From: Beta vulgaris subsp. vulgaris
Lineage: Eukaryota; Streptophyta; Magnoliopsida; Caryophyllales; Amaranthaceae
Reading direction: 5' to 3'
Assembly: GCF_026745355.1 (NCBI RefSeq)
Contig: NC_079205.1
Span: 61,742,593-61,806,592 of the forward strand
Length of the DNA stretch: 64,000 nucleotides
The notes beneath the pieces were generated by a model. That model was not told the DNA's origin. It saw only the letters and a list, made by a program, of their open reading frames with translations, and made no database searches. A program made the position numbers and the translations under genes. Each line of letters begins with the position of its first letter. Position 1 is the stretch's first letter. Of this stretch, positions 1 to 13,115 are shown piece after piece.

Positions 1-165
1 AAAATATAAATACATTGCTTAAATTAAAAATTAATTATAATTTTGTGACAAAATTTGTATTAATTTATGTAATAAATAATTACTTAATACTTTTTTTTTT
101 AATTTGTAACTTCTCTTATATGCAATTTTTAGGACTGCATATAGTTTTTCCTCGAGAAAAACCAC
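1..165. repeat. AT-rich MITE-like element, copy 1 (cut by window edge)
   Basis: The right end carries a motif around TATGCAATTTTTAGGACTGC then ATATAG, followed by a run like TTTTTCCTCGAG. The same ends and the same AT-rich core, including a segment close to ATTGATAATTTATTACAT on the other strand, recur at about 5700-5915 (same orientation) and 8341-8520 (inverted). The left end lies outside the window. There is no coding capacity. I infer a non-autonomous TIR element; the superfamily is unknown. Confidence 0.55.
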
Positions 166-339
166 GAGAAATTCAAAATTACACGCTAACTAACAATACT
201 GCACGATTATAGATTGCGATTAATAAGTAGGTCCCACAAAGTCCACATCAACGGGAAATTCATAAGCCCTTTTTAGTAATTTCCCCTACCAAATTTTAAT
301 TTTTGAACTGACATAGTACTAATACTGGGTCCCACCCTC

Positions 340-591
340 CAAAATATAAAATCAAATCCTATAACATCAAATCTTAACCGTTAAACTCAAATCATCAACG
401 GTGGTTTACGAAAAAAGGAGGGAAACATTTCAGACCGTCAGATCATTTTCTCTCTCCTCTCTCTCTCTTATTTAGCCATAAATCTAGGGTTCTTCCTCTT
501 CTTCACTCCTCACTCTTTCTCTTTCTCTCTCTACATTTTTCTCTCTCTTCTTACGTTTTTCTCTCTCATCAGTCTTCCATCGACATTCTCT
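340..591 (+). promoter_or_regulatory. beta-tubulin core promoter and CT-rich leader exon
   Basis: A TATA-like run lies at about 344-351 and another (TTATTTA) at about 469-475. A long CT-rich stretch (about 445-590) follows, with a TCTAGGGTTC telo-box-like motif near 483, typical of highly expressed plant housekeeping genes. The leader ends at 591 before a GTAAGT donor. The transcription start is inferred to fall around 490-520 and cannot be fixed from sequence. Confidence 0.5.
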
Positions 592-1558
592 GTAAGTTTT
601 TTTTCTCTCTCGATTTGTTTGTGCATTTGAATTTGAATTGTGTTGTTTTTATTTTTAATTTTTTTGCTTAAAAATGGTTTGAAATTTGAATATTATGCTA
701 GAAATTTCATTTTTGTTTTTAGTTGCTACATTTGTAAGTTTGAACTTGTATAAGTTTGAGCATTAGATCGGTATTTAACTTTACTTTAAAATTTTGTTTT
801 TAGTTGCTACATTTGTAAGTTTGAACTTATTTCTTAGATGATTTGTTTTTGTTTTTTTGAATCGCTTACTTTTGATCTAAGTTTCATCTAGATCAAATGA
901 GTATAAGTTGGAGCATTAGATCGGTGTTTAACTTTACCGTAAAAGTTGAGTTCAATGTGTTTGGAGTAATTTGTGGTGAATCGGAAAATAGCGATGATTT
1001 TAGCGAGCTTCAGATCAAGTTGTAATTTGTTCAGATGAATCGTTTAAGTGAAGATTAGTATGAGAGAGAGAAAATTTGATTCTGCTTTATTAAGCTAAAG
1101 TTCTAGTTAGTTTGAGCTTAAGATCTAGCGCATTTTATGGATTTATTGGAAACTGATCCGAATATTTAACTTTGGCGTAAAAGTTTACCGAAATCGTTGA
1201 TTTGATGAGCATATAGTTGATCTCAAGTTTGAAGGTAGATTGATTTGTTGTATATCATTTTTCACGATTTATGTGAGATATGTCGGAGCACGGATTTCTT
1301 GCTAAGCCTATTGATTAATGTAGGTTCTAATGAGAGAAATCAGAAGTTAGTTTTATTGTTTATTAGTGGATTTAGTAAGCTGTAAGTTTTGACCAGTTTA
1401 AAGTTTTTTTTACTGATTTGTATAGTTTAAGGAATATTTGCTGGATTTCTTCATACCTGATTCATTTTCTAACATATGGCTAACAAACAAGTTGTTGATT
1501 ATGTAGTCTTTCTTGTTATATATATATGCTAAGATATGGTTTTACTTTTGTATTGCAG
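592..1558 (+). other. leader intron of the beta-tubulin gene
   Basis: The donor is CT|GTAAGT at 592 and the acceptor TATTGCAG ends at 1558; the 967-nt intron is T-rich. It holds partial internal duplications: a block around TTTAGTTGCTACATTTGTAA occurs near 718 and again near 801, and GAGCATTAGATCGG near 757 and 911. First introns in plant tubulin leaders often enhance expression; whether this one does is inference. Confidence 0.8.
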
Positions 1559-1565
1559 ATTAAAG

Positions 1566-3700
<2,135 letters not shown>

Positions 3701-4903
3701 ATAACGATCCCGAGGATTATTGCTTACTCGTGGATCTTGCAAAAGCTTGGCTTCCATGCTGGTATTGCAAGTCGGAAAAGTCCCCTATTTTCCCCCGTTC
3801 CTTTTAGTCATGATATTAGTAGTTTAACTAGTTGTAATTTGGAGATATACTCAAATCCACTATTCTATTGCCGATATTATACTTGGATTTGGAGCTGTTT
3901 GTTAGGTTCAGCTCAGTGCATTTTATATTGCATGGATATAGTTGTGTGATAAGTGAGTGATGTGCGTTTTCTATCATCAGTTTAGGCAGTTTGTTTTCTG
4001 GCCATTCAAGCTAAGTGCAGGCAATTTTTGTAGTCTGACCTTTTCTGCAGTGTCTGCTGCTGTTAAGAGAATATGAATGCGAGATTTGTCGAAACTCGAA
4101 CGCAAGATCTGCAGAAGTGCTCCTACTTTGTCTACTACCAACATGTTTACATGATTTTTGGCTTTCAATTAGTTTTCTCGTCAAGGCACTCATGGTCCAT
4201 GGGACCTGGCTTACAGTGTACTATCAGACAAGATTTTTGCTGTAACTATTACATCTTGAGGATAAATTGTGGTGATGATTGATGAAGAATTATTAGCCAA
4301 CAGATATAATTAGATAAGATTAATTTTCTAGGCAAATTGTGAGCTTGAATATGGGCTTATTGGCCTGGTTTGTTACACTTACATTAGAGCTTGAGTTTTT
4401 TCAAGCTTAGATTTCAAAGTTTTACTTGGTTAAATAGCTGGCCAAGTAATAACGATGAAGAATTAGAAGTAAAATTTTCTACACGCTTAACATATTCCTT
4501 CAATATGTTGTAACACTTCTTCTCCCCTTAGATCTTTGTAGACTCGTCCATGACCCATCTATAGCTTATGCTTCTCTCTTGTTGACAAGAGTAGAAGATG
4601 AAGCATTCACTTAACTACTTCCTCCTATTTTTTTTAGAAAAGTATGTACTAATTTTTTAGTGCAAACTTATACAATATATATACACCTACTTAAACTTTT
4701 AAAATAAATTTTAGTACTAGTTAATTGGAGATATTATTAATCAAAATTATACTACGAATATAGACATGCGGTTACAATATTGAACAACCAACAAAAATTG
4801 CAAATACAAAACATCATTGACTTTATTACTCAAAAACTGGCCTTATTAAAAAAAAATAGACTACATCATACAGAAATTGACTACATACGCAAATTGGTTA
4901 TAC

Positions 4904-5202
4904 AAGAAAATTAGCATCAACTCCCTAAACTATAGCTTGGGTATATCCAACACCACCAACTATGACTATTAGCCTAAACACTACCAACTACAAAGTGGGG
5001 TGCAGTTTGTACCACCAACTATGGAGTGGGGTGCAGTATGTACCATAAACCCACTGTCTTCGGTAACATATTGGGCTCCCGGCCTCATTTATGGTGCGGA
5101 ATGCACCCCACCCCATAATTGGTGGTGTTTAGACTACTGGTCGTAGTTGGTTGTGTTGGGTGCAACTGAGCTATAATTTAAGTTGTTGAGGCCAATTTTG
5201 CC
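4904..5202. repeat. long imperfect foldback (MITE-like) element
   Basis: The left arm (about 4904-5040) and right arm (about 5090-5202) are imperfect inverted copies. Left reads AACTATAGCTTGGG then CCAACACCACCAACTA, and the reverse complement of the right reads AATTATAGCTCAGT then CCAACACAACCAACTA. A GGGGTGCA motif occurs in both arms. No terminal duplication is obvious. RNA from it would form a roughly 130-bp stem. Confidence 0.75.
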
Positions 5203-5699
5203 TATATTAAAAGGTAATTAATATAAAAACTGATTATATCATATGATTTTCTGATACAAAATATGTTATCATAAACCCTTCTCATTCAAGTTCTTTTGTT
5301 CGAAATGTCTTTGTTAAGAAACTAGCTAAAGTATCCCGGAGGCAGCCGGCAGGAACACTGGGTCCCTGGGAGTTGGGACGGTGCACTGCAGTATGCAAGT
5401 ATCCAAGTATTCCAAGTGGTCAAAGTAACTTAAACAAATGTTTCGATGAAATAAATTTTGTTTGATAAAAAGTGAAAGACTGTAAACAAAGATAAAACTT
5501 TAAAGGATGGGGCACTGCACGTGTATGGGGAGAGCAAAAGCAACAAGTGACCAGATGAGAATTGAGATGACAACCCACCGATTAATGGAGCATCAAATTA
5601 TCATCTCACATAGTCACATACTCAAAATGAAAAAAAAAAATACCATGCTCCACTACTACTCACCGACGTTTTTCAGCTGTTCCTAGTCGAGTATAAAAA

Positions 5700-5915
5700 A
5701 AGGTTATGCTATATGTGGATATGTCGATATACGGTCTTTAGAAGGCAACATATAAGACATAAAAACACTATTTAAAATTAAAATAAATTGTAAATTTATG
5801 AAAAATTATGCATCAAGCGATGTAATAAATTATCAATTAATATATATTTTTTTTTCATTTTTTAAATTCTTATATGCAGCCTTAAGGGTTGTATATAGAT
5901 TTTCTCATAAAAAAA
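5700..5915. repeat. AT-rich MITE-like element, copy 2
   Basis: Its reverse complement aligns end to end with 8341-8520. Shared blocks include CTATAT..CTGCATATAAG at one end, a central TATTAATTGAT.ATTTA.TAC then GATGCATAATTTTTC, and an AATTTA.AA.TTATTTT block. It also shares its right end with 1-165. Both termini carry CTATAT motifs in inverted orientation, suggesting degenerate terminal inverted repeats. Confidence 0.65.
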
Positions 5916-6481
5916 TAGCAAGTCTGGTACTCCATTTGTTTTGTTTTGATTATACAAAGAAATTCTCACGATGAGAGTTAGTTTTGCGTGGCTCTGGTCC
6001 ATAATAATATTATTGTGGACCAAAGCTATTTATTTACCATAGTGACCCTTTTTCTTCCATATAATAACATTTTTAAAATCTTAAGTTATTATATAGTTAA
6101 AATCTACCATAGCGACTAGTTTTTCTTTAATATAGTCACTCTTTCTTACATTAATTTATCATGATGAAATTTTTATTTAGTGACGTAGTAATCTTTTTTT
6201 CCACATAGTCAAACTTCACAATCTATATCTACTCATTTTTTATATCTATTTTTTTAAATAGTGATATTTTTTTTTCCATAAATCACATGAATTAACATTA
6301 GATCCACACTAATTTAGTATGGACCAAGTCTATATAAATTTTTACAATCATTATTAGATGTTTATTGTGGTCTTTATTCCTGTTGTAATCCAATATTCTT
6401 TCCTAAGAAAAATTATAATCTTTATTAGGCAATATAATATTTAAAATTTTCTACAAGTCCCATGGCAACTAATAATTCAGT

Positions 6482-6866
6482 TGGTCCTGTAAGAGATCGT
6501 CTACTTTAAATTTAAAATTAGATACGGTCCAAGTCTAATATTAGAAAGAGAGCATGCCACCTTTTAAATATAGTGACCAGTTTAATCCATTTCGTGATCA
6601 ATTTAATCTATTCAATAATGACATTCTTTAACTCATTCAGTGACTAGTTTAATCCATTTAACGACTAATTTAATCCATTCGGTAAGATTACCAAGTTATT
6701 TTTTTGTTGAAATTGTTCGTTGTAGTTCGAGAATCAACAATACAAAAAGAAGGAGAAGAGAAAAGATGACTAGAATAGTATTGGGTTATAGTGAAATGAA
6801 ATGGACTTGCTAGAAAAACTCAATTTTAAATTCGTCTAATTTTGTGTTAAAATTAGATAGTCTATT
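6482..6866. repeat. foldback repeat with AAAATTAGA termini, copy A
   Basis: The left end reads TGTAAGAGATCGTCTACTTT then AAAATTAGA; the right end, reverse-complemented, reads AGACTATCTAATTTTAACAC then AAAATTAGA. The interior repeats TTTAATCCATT four or more times. A shorter relative lies at 9342-9517. I infer a non-autonomous TIR element. Confidence 0.55.
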
Positions 6867-6916
6867 CTAAACATTTGTCCTAATAATTTTTGTTGAGGCG
6901 TTCAGAAGGAAAATGT

Positions 6917-7083
6917 TTGAGTAACCCTTAGGGTTGCCAACCCTCTTAGACACATTAGAATAAAATATTAATATGTATGTAATAAATGAGGAGAGAGAAG
7001 AGATATAAAAATAATGTTTTAATGTATTCCTAACTAATGAAAATTTAATATTAAGAGGGTTGGCAACCCTTAAGATCACTCAA
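6917..7083. repeat. 167-bp MITE with 31-bp terminal inverted repeats
   Basis: The left end is TTGAGTAACCCTTAGGGTTG then CCAACCCTCTTA; the reverse complement of the right end is TTGAGTGATCTTAAGGGTTG then CCAACCCTCTTA, so about 29 of 32 positions agree. The AT-rich interior (about 100 bp) has no gene. The target duplication is not clear, so the superfamily is left open. Confidence 0.85.
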
Positions 7084-7893
7084 TCAATGTCCGTGTTCAG
7101 AAATAGATTAGCAAACTAACAAGTACAAGAGACGAATATCTATGGGCTGTACACATGAGCCAAATGCTCACTCTTGAGCTTCAATGATTGGGTATTCTCA
7201 ACCTGATCCCACCAATCACCATGGTCCATGTTCATCTCTCTTGCCAGCTTATCTTCTGATGTTAAGAATTAAGATGCATCATTATTGTTTCTCGAATCAC
7301 TAATGCACTAGCTTATAACATAATTGTCCCACACAACTAGACAACTTATCACTGTTGTCAACGCCAAATACATAATCTGACATCCTATCAATGTCCATTT
7401 TAGTAATTTTCTTTTAAGAAAATATCTCTCTATTTTCTTACAAGAGTTTTATAGTTTCAACACTATTTAGTTACTATTCTATTTTGTCATTGTTTGTGAT
7501 TTATGTATAAAAAATATCTAGTTGGTGCTAGATTTGTCACAATAATATTAATTAGAAAAAACAAGCTTTTCTATTTTATGCAAATACATAATTAAAAGAC
7601 CTTAATGGCTGAAGTTCGTAAAAAATAGACTATAAATTCACTAAAGTGCGAGGAATATATGAGTTATCCTCGTGTTTTAAAATTTGAACCGTGGACCTTT
7701 AAAATTTGTAATAAATCAAAGATTTTAAATTTACTAACAAATGTAAAAAATGCAACACCCTGGTAATCTAGACTAGTAATATAGGCAAACCCTCTTCGCT
7801 ACCATTTCCCTTTACACCGAGCTCAATAAATTTTGGCATTCAATTATTTGCTTTGAAGTTAATTATTTTCTTAGGTTAGTTAGTAACTAACTA

Positions 7894-7982
7894 CTTCATT
7901 TGTTTCATTTTAATGCAATAAAGAGGTAGTTTTTGTGAGATATAAATATTCATTTGTTGCATTTAAAACGAAACAGAGGAAG
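7894..7982. repeat. Stowaway-like MITE (89 bp, TA flanks)
   Basis: The termini are CTTCATTTGTTTCATTTTAA and, inverted, CTTCCTCTGTTTCGTTTTAA, flanked by TA on both sides (7892-7893 and 7983-7984). CTCCGTTTC-type termini with TA duplications are the mark of Stowaway/Tc1-mariner MITEs. A close relative is at 59366-59457. Confidence 0.8.
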
Positions 7983-7989
7983 TAATTAT

Positions 7990-8248
7990 TTCCTCCGTTT
8001 CTTGATAAATAAGTGTAACATATAAAAAGTGGGGAAATACCAAGTAATGTAGAGAGAAAGTTGGAACAACAATAAAGTAAAATAATTCAAGTGATAAAGC
8101 AAAAAAATTATGGTCACTTCGTGCTTTTTGGTAGCATATTTGTAATAATATTGAACTTTTTTAGAAGTATATCATTTTGAGCATGGTTGCACTTATTGTG
8201 ACTAGTCCAAATAAAGAAAGCGTTGCACTTATTAAGAAACAGATATAG
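7990..8248. repeat. Stowaway-like element, larger
   Basis: The left end reads TTCCTCCGTTTCTTGATAAA then TAAGTGTAAC. The right end, reverse-complemented, reads TATCTGTTTCTTAATAAGTG then CAAC. Ends and size fit a Stowaway-type MITE; exact borders are uncertain by a few bases. Confidence 0.65.
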
Positions 8249-8340
8249 TATATTATATTTATGATAGTAATAATTTAAAAATACAGGAGTATCTCGTGAA
8301 AAATCCGATCAACGGCCACTCATGAGGTAAAAAAAAAAAG

Positions 8341-8520
8341 GAAAAGCTATATGCAGTCCTTGCAGTCCTATAACAGCGACATATAAGAAGCTAAAAATAT
8401 GTATTAATTGATCATTTACTACGTCAATCGATACATAATTTTTCTATAAATTTATAACTTATTTTCATTTAAAGTAATATATTTATGTTTTATATGCAAC
8501 TCTTAACCTCGCATAGCATA
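8341..8520. repeat. AT-rich MITE-like element, copy 3 (inverted)
   Basis: It begins GCTATATGCAGTCC and ends in TTTATATGCAACTC then TTAACCTCGCATAGC. It aligns with the reverse complement of 5700-5915 over almost its whole length. Inside it the pentamer-rich GCAGTCCTTGCAGTCC is a small local duplication. Confidence 0.65.
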
Positions 8521-8770
8521 AAAAAAAAAAAGCCATTGTTGTAATATTGTGGAAGAGTTGAGGTCTTGACGACATACCTTTTAAAAGCTGGCAATGCGGC
8601 AGGTACAAAATTCCATGCTCTTTATTCTTGGAGAATACAAATAGATAGTGTAGAGTTGTGAGAATTGTACAAATCTTATCAATTTTTTCTGCCTCATATA
8701 ATTAACTCCAACTAACAACTACTGTCTACAACTAAACAGAAAAAAAACACATCTCAACAAAATTATAATC

Positions 8771-11700
8771 ATGGAGCAAAAAATTCTAAGGCAAGTGCAT
8801 CATATAGCCAAAAATATACTCTTTTTTGCTCCGTTTTTCCTCTGTTTAGAAGCAATTTCAAGTGTTGAAGCTTACAAAAATTACACAGTTGGAGATTCTT
8901 TAGGCTGGTATGATAAACTTGGAAAACCTGATGTTGATTATGAAAAATGGGTTTCTACCAAATCTTTCTCTTTGGGTGATTTCCTCAGTAAGTTTCTCTT
9001 TTTTCCCCTGTTTTTCCCCTGTTTTTCCTCTGTTTTTAATACATTTTTGTTCATAGAGTTTAAGTGGATCTTATATTCTGATTATGAGATTTCATAAACA
9101 AAATTTGTTGATTATTTGAACTCACTACAAATAATCAAAGTGTTTCTTTCATGATTATTATTGTAAGATTGATACAGTGATACTCTGTCGGTCAGTGGAA
9201 CATTTGAAATTTTGAATATTTACTTTTTCATGATTTTCTAAATTTCAAACACATGATTTTAACCATTAATATCTTAATTATTCGTTAAATATTAAGATAT
9301 TTTTAACAAAATTTCATATAATATTATATTTTATTAATTTGTCTTGTAAGAGATTATCTACTTTTAAATTAAAATTAGGCAATAGTAAACACAATATTAA
9401 AAAGAGAATTATCCCAATAATAATTAGGTTAATTTTTTTCGATAACTAATTTAATCCATTTAGTTTGACTAGGTCTAATTTTGTATTAAAATCAAATCGT
9501 CTTTTTTAATAATTTTTGATTTTTTATATATATTAGTAAAAAAATACGAGCTTTCACAATGAGAAGATAAATGTTACAATAATTTGGAATGGATGGATTG
9601 TTTGATTATGATTATGATCATGCTATATTGCTAATCTTTTATCATTTTTGATATTATTGCTTTCTCTAAACTTCTGATAGATTACTTTGATATTTCATGT
9701 TTTGCTATTATATGGAATTGTGTCAAATTATAAGCCAAATGTCACAAACCCCAAAAGTTTTGAGCTTGTAGATCATAAATTTTGTTATTTTTTGCATTTC
9801 TTTACCTGTTAGCTAAAATTGCAAATTGCAAATTGCAAAAAGACATTTTATAAAGTTTTATACTAAGGATGTCATTTTATTCTTTACTTTTGGATCTAAA
9901 GTACATGTACTAGAGGTGGAGGAAGTGCCAATGCTGCAATCCACAAGCAAAGCATATTTGTGATAAAAGTACATATGCTTGTTACTTACTGATTAGTGAT
10001 AATTTGATATTTGATCCATGATGATACCATAATAGTTACTTTTTTTGGACAAATTGATTTTTACTATGATTAGTATGTAAGACACTTTAATATTTGTTTA
10101 AGTGTTACACTTTTGTTGGCATATAAAAGCCACAAAAGGGTATATATAGCAAATTGTGATTGATCTAGCTCAGCTTTTAGTTGATACCTCATAAATTTTT
10201 TACTAATTAAGCTAGTTTTTTTGGTCATATCACGATGAATTTTCCACCGTCTTCGACGAGTGGACTAATCTCTTGCGGGAGTTCGAGTTGAGATTTTTTC
10301 CATACCCAAAACTCGAACTCGAAACCTTGGTTAAGGAGCGAGAAGTCTTTCACGACTCACGCCAACCCCAATTGATATTAATTAAGCTAGTTAACATTTA
10401 CTAAATATTATTTTACTACCTTATCTCATAATATTATCTTGACCCTTAATATAAAATTATAAACGTACATATAGTTGCTATTTATATACGGTTCTCTATT
10501 AAAGATAAAAGCGAAAGATACTTGGCTTGTGATTTGTGAATCCTGTGAGTGTTGACCAGTTTTTGCACTTAGCATTAGCAAGTAATAAGTCTAAGAACAC
10601 TTGCACGTTAGGTGTCTAGACCTTAGAGCATTAATAAAAGTAGTCGAATATGCAAGACTTGCTAGTAGATGAAGCAAGCGTTGCATGTGAATAACAAAAT
10701 GTTGCTTTTCTTTAGTACGGCGGAGTAAACCCTCCTCATCACATGTCTGCATCAATGTAACGATAATTCGTTATATAATTCGCTTTTCAGTTTGCGGTTC
10801 AAATAGGCGAATATTGATCATAATTCGTTTTTTTCGGATCGCAGTTCGTAGTGTGATTAAGGAATTATGTGACGCTCCTCTCATACATATGTACAAAATC
10901 CTGCCAATAACAAATCTTATGACTTATATGGTGGTTTACTTTATTCAAAAGTCTGTGAACTTTGCAAAAATAAAAGAAAATGCACCTAACTAGTGATAGC
11001 GTTAACGACAACACGTGTTTCATGTATCAGCGTGTGCATGACATGTGCGCCTATGCGTGCAATTTTTTTTTTTTTTTTGGTAAGAAGAAGTGCATCTAGT
11101 GAGGATTGAACCCCCAACCTTGAGGTTGGAAGGGTGCGCCTATGTGTGCATGTCACTGACTATGTTAGCTGCTATCTTTATACGTCGAGATAAGGTAGAG
11201 ACACCACACAAATCGAGTTGCTATTATTTTGATACACGTATTAGTAGAAAATAGTGAGACACATAAGATTTAGACTTTCATTTGTGATTCTCATGATTTG
11301 CAATAATGACCAAATGCTAATCCAATTTTACTATCCCATTTTACATGCAGTTTTCAACACAGATAGCAATCATACTGTAATCCAAACTTTCAACTCCTCC
11401 ACATACGAGTCTTGTGACTCTCAAGGAGATGACAATGTACAATGGTCAAGCATAGACCCAAACTCTACTGTTATACGCCCTATAACAGTAGCAGTACCCC
11501 TTATGAAAGAAGGTGTTTCATATTTTTTCTCAGGAGACTATGATGGTGAACAATGTATGAATGGCCAAAAGTTTTCTATCAATGTGACTCATGGTAAAGG
11601 GTTGCCCCCAAGTCTTAGGGACAACCCTGACTTCGCCGTTGGACCGCCGTCGCGAGAAGATGCCGCCCCAGGGCCTGTCAATCCTGACTCAGGAGATGAT

Positions 11701-11889
11701 CAGTCAGCTCCAGATACTGTTATATCTTCTGATTTTAGCCACCCTAAGAATGTACCTTCTGAGGATAGTACTAGTGGTGATGATGAGGAAGATGATACTA
11801 AAAAGTCCAACAATGTAGTTGGTTTAATGCCTAATTGGGTGATATTCTTTGTTAGTTTGGGTTGTGGGATTTTTGCTTTTCTTTGGTGA
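8771..11889 (+). CDS. early-nodulin-like phytocyanin (251 aa, GPI-anchor type)
   Basis: Exons 8771-8987 and 11351-11889 join in phase 1 (FLI|FN), giving 251 residues. Residues 1-34 form a signal peptide ending VEA|YKNY. A plastocyanin-like domain spans about 35-152 (KNYTVGDSLGW, NHTVIQTF). Cys94 and Cys141 can form the family disulfide. Of the blue-copper ligands, His80 is present, but the positions usually Cys and His look to be Ser133 and Gln140 (FFSGDYDGEQCMNGQK), so copper binding should be lost, as in early-nodulin-like proteins. A Pro/Ser/Asp-rich region (about 155-225) and a final hydrophobic segment (MPNWVIFFVSLGCGIFAF) fit arabinogalactan-type glycosylation and GPI anchoring at the plasma membrane. 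The 2.36-kb intron holds repeats and two tRNA-like SINE fragments. The exact family member cannot be named. Confidence 0.92.
9342..9517. repeat. foldback repeat, copy B, in phytocyanin intron
   Basis: It resembles 6482-6866: it starts CTTGTAAGAGATTATCTACT, contains AACTAATTTAATCCATTTAG, and ends GTCTAATTTTGTATTAAAAT. It is shorter than the first copy, lacking some of the TTTAATCCATT units. Confidence 0.5.
10225..10378 (-). repeat. tRNA-derived SINE-like fragment
   Basis: On the minus strand the sequence reads TTGGCGTGAGTCGTGAAAGA, resembling an RNA polymerase III A box, then about 35 bases later GGTTTCGAGTTCGAG, resembling a B box. This spacing and wording is typical of plant tRNA-derived SINEs. 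It lies in the phytocyanin intron. No cloverleaf tRNA can be folded from it, so it is not called a tRNA. Confidence 0.5.
11062..11142 (-). repeat. second SINE-like fragment with A tail
   Basis: On the minus strand: GGCGCACCCTTCCAACCTCA, then GGTTGGGGGTTCAATCC (B-box-like GGTTCAATCC), then an A run of about 15 bases where the plus strand has T. The B box plus A tail suggests a truncated SINE on the minus strand of the same intron. Confidence 0.5.
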
Positions 11890-12296
11890 TTTGTTACTTC
11901 ATTCTTTTCATGTCTTAGCTTAGTGTATGTTAGAGCCATAATTTAATTTTTTACCTTATATTTTGCTTTACTTGTTATATACAAGTATGTACAATTTCAT
12001 GTTTGCTATATGCATATAGTTCTATACTTCTATACTGATATAGGCTCATGATTCATGTAATATAGTAGTGTACTGTACTCTGTACTACTATTTCTTTTGT
12101 TTTGGCTTGATTTAGTAATTTACTTTATGATTTTCGAGGAATTGATAGATAATGACCTTACATGCTTATCAAAAGAAAATAAAAATAATAAAAGTACCTT
12201 ATATTACTAATGACATGATTATTATTAGGGCGGATCTACTAAGTAAAAAGAATTAGTAGATCTAATGTAAAGTTAATCATCATGTGATCAAACTAA

Positions 12297-12656
12297 GGCT
12301 CCGTTTGGTAGGGTGTAAAACGTTTTTCCGGAAAAGTGTTTTCCTCTATTTTCAGTTTTACATTGTTTGGTTGGCAAAAGAGTGTAAAATCATTTTCCAT
12401 TGGGGTAAAATTACTCTCCCAATGATGGAAAACCATTTTCCTTTCAAAATGAAGGGAAAACTATTTTCCTTATCTCTCTTATACATTCCTCTCACTACCT
12501 CCTTACTTCCCTTTCATTTTCCTTTCATTTCATCATTTTTCTTACATCGCACCAAACAACGGAAAACTAACTTTGGAATTGTGTTTTCCATTGTAAATTG
12601 TTTTCCATGAAAATCATTTTACACTGAAAATATTTTACGCCCTACCAAACGGAGCC
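12297..12656. mobile_element. Tourist-like (PIF/Harbinger) MITE, 360 bp, TAA duplication
   Basis: The left end GGCTCCGTTTGGTAGGGTGT (then AAAA) matches the inverted right end GGCTCCGTTTGGTAGGGCGT (then AAAA). The element is flanked by TAA at 12294-12296 and 12657-12659. TIRs of the GGCNCCGTTTGG type with a 3-bp TAA duplication identify Tourist-like MITEs. The interior repeats TTTTCC/GGAAAA words and has no transposase. Confidence 0.9.
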
Positions 12657-12854
12657 TAAATGAAATGTTATTAGAATTTTTAATCTTGTTCAGTTGTTCT
12701 CCTTCAATGGTTGGTGTTTGGTGGTGATTTGAGACTTGAGAGTGATTTTGGGCGTGTCTATGGTTTTTGATTGGTGTTTGGTGGTGATTAAGGGTGGTTT
12801 TGGTGGTGTTAGTGGTATTGGGTTGTTGTTGTGGTGTTTCGTGGTGATTAGGGG

Positions 12855-13115
12855 CAGGGCCGTCTTGAAGATTTTGGGGCCCCGACTCTAACATGAAAAC
12901 TGGGCCCCTAAATTTATCAAAATAAAGATGGAAGGTTAGAGTTCTAAAGATAGAAAGTTGAAAATCTAAAGATAAATCATTGACAAATTTATTAAGGGTG
13001 GGAAACAATGGTGATTTCTTCAAATATGAAGTAAAATTTTCAAAATAATATTGCCTTTATAATTTTGGGAGGCCTGTGCTGTTGGGCTCCTTGCACACCC
13101 TCATCTACCCCTCTG
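12855..13115. mobile_element. non-autonomous hAT-like element, 261 bp
   Basis: An 8-bp direct duplication ATTAGGGG flanks it at 12847-12854 and 13116-13123. The left end begins CAGGGCCGTCTTGAAG and the inverted right end begins CAGAGGGGTAGATG, so only the first few bases agree, as is common for hAT termini. The interior contains TTTTGGGGCCCCG. No transposase is present. Confidence 0.7.

Larger units (their letters stand above)
4320..8770. other. intergenic spacer between beta-tubulin and the phytocyanin gene
   Basis: No supported gene. Beyond the repeats listed separately (4904-5202, 5700-5915, 6482-6866, 6917-7083, 7894-7982, 7990-8248, 8341-8520), the sequence is AT-rich without long reading frames. 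The promoter of the next gene should lie in the last 200 bases; a CATATAATTA stretch near 8695 is the only TATA-like candidate there. Confidence 0.7.

Noticed and set aside
1536..1565. In-frame upstream ATG giving ten extra residues on beta-tubulin
   Set aside because: It lies inside the leader intron, before the TTGCAG acceptor at 1558; the family starts at MREI.
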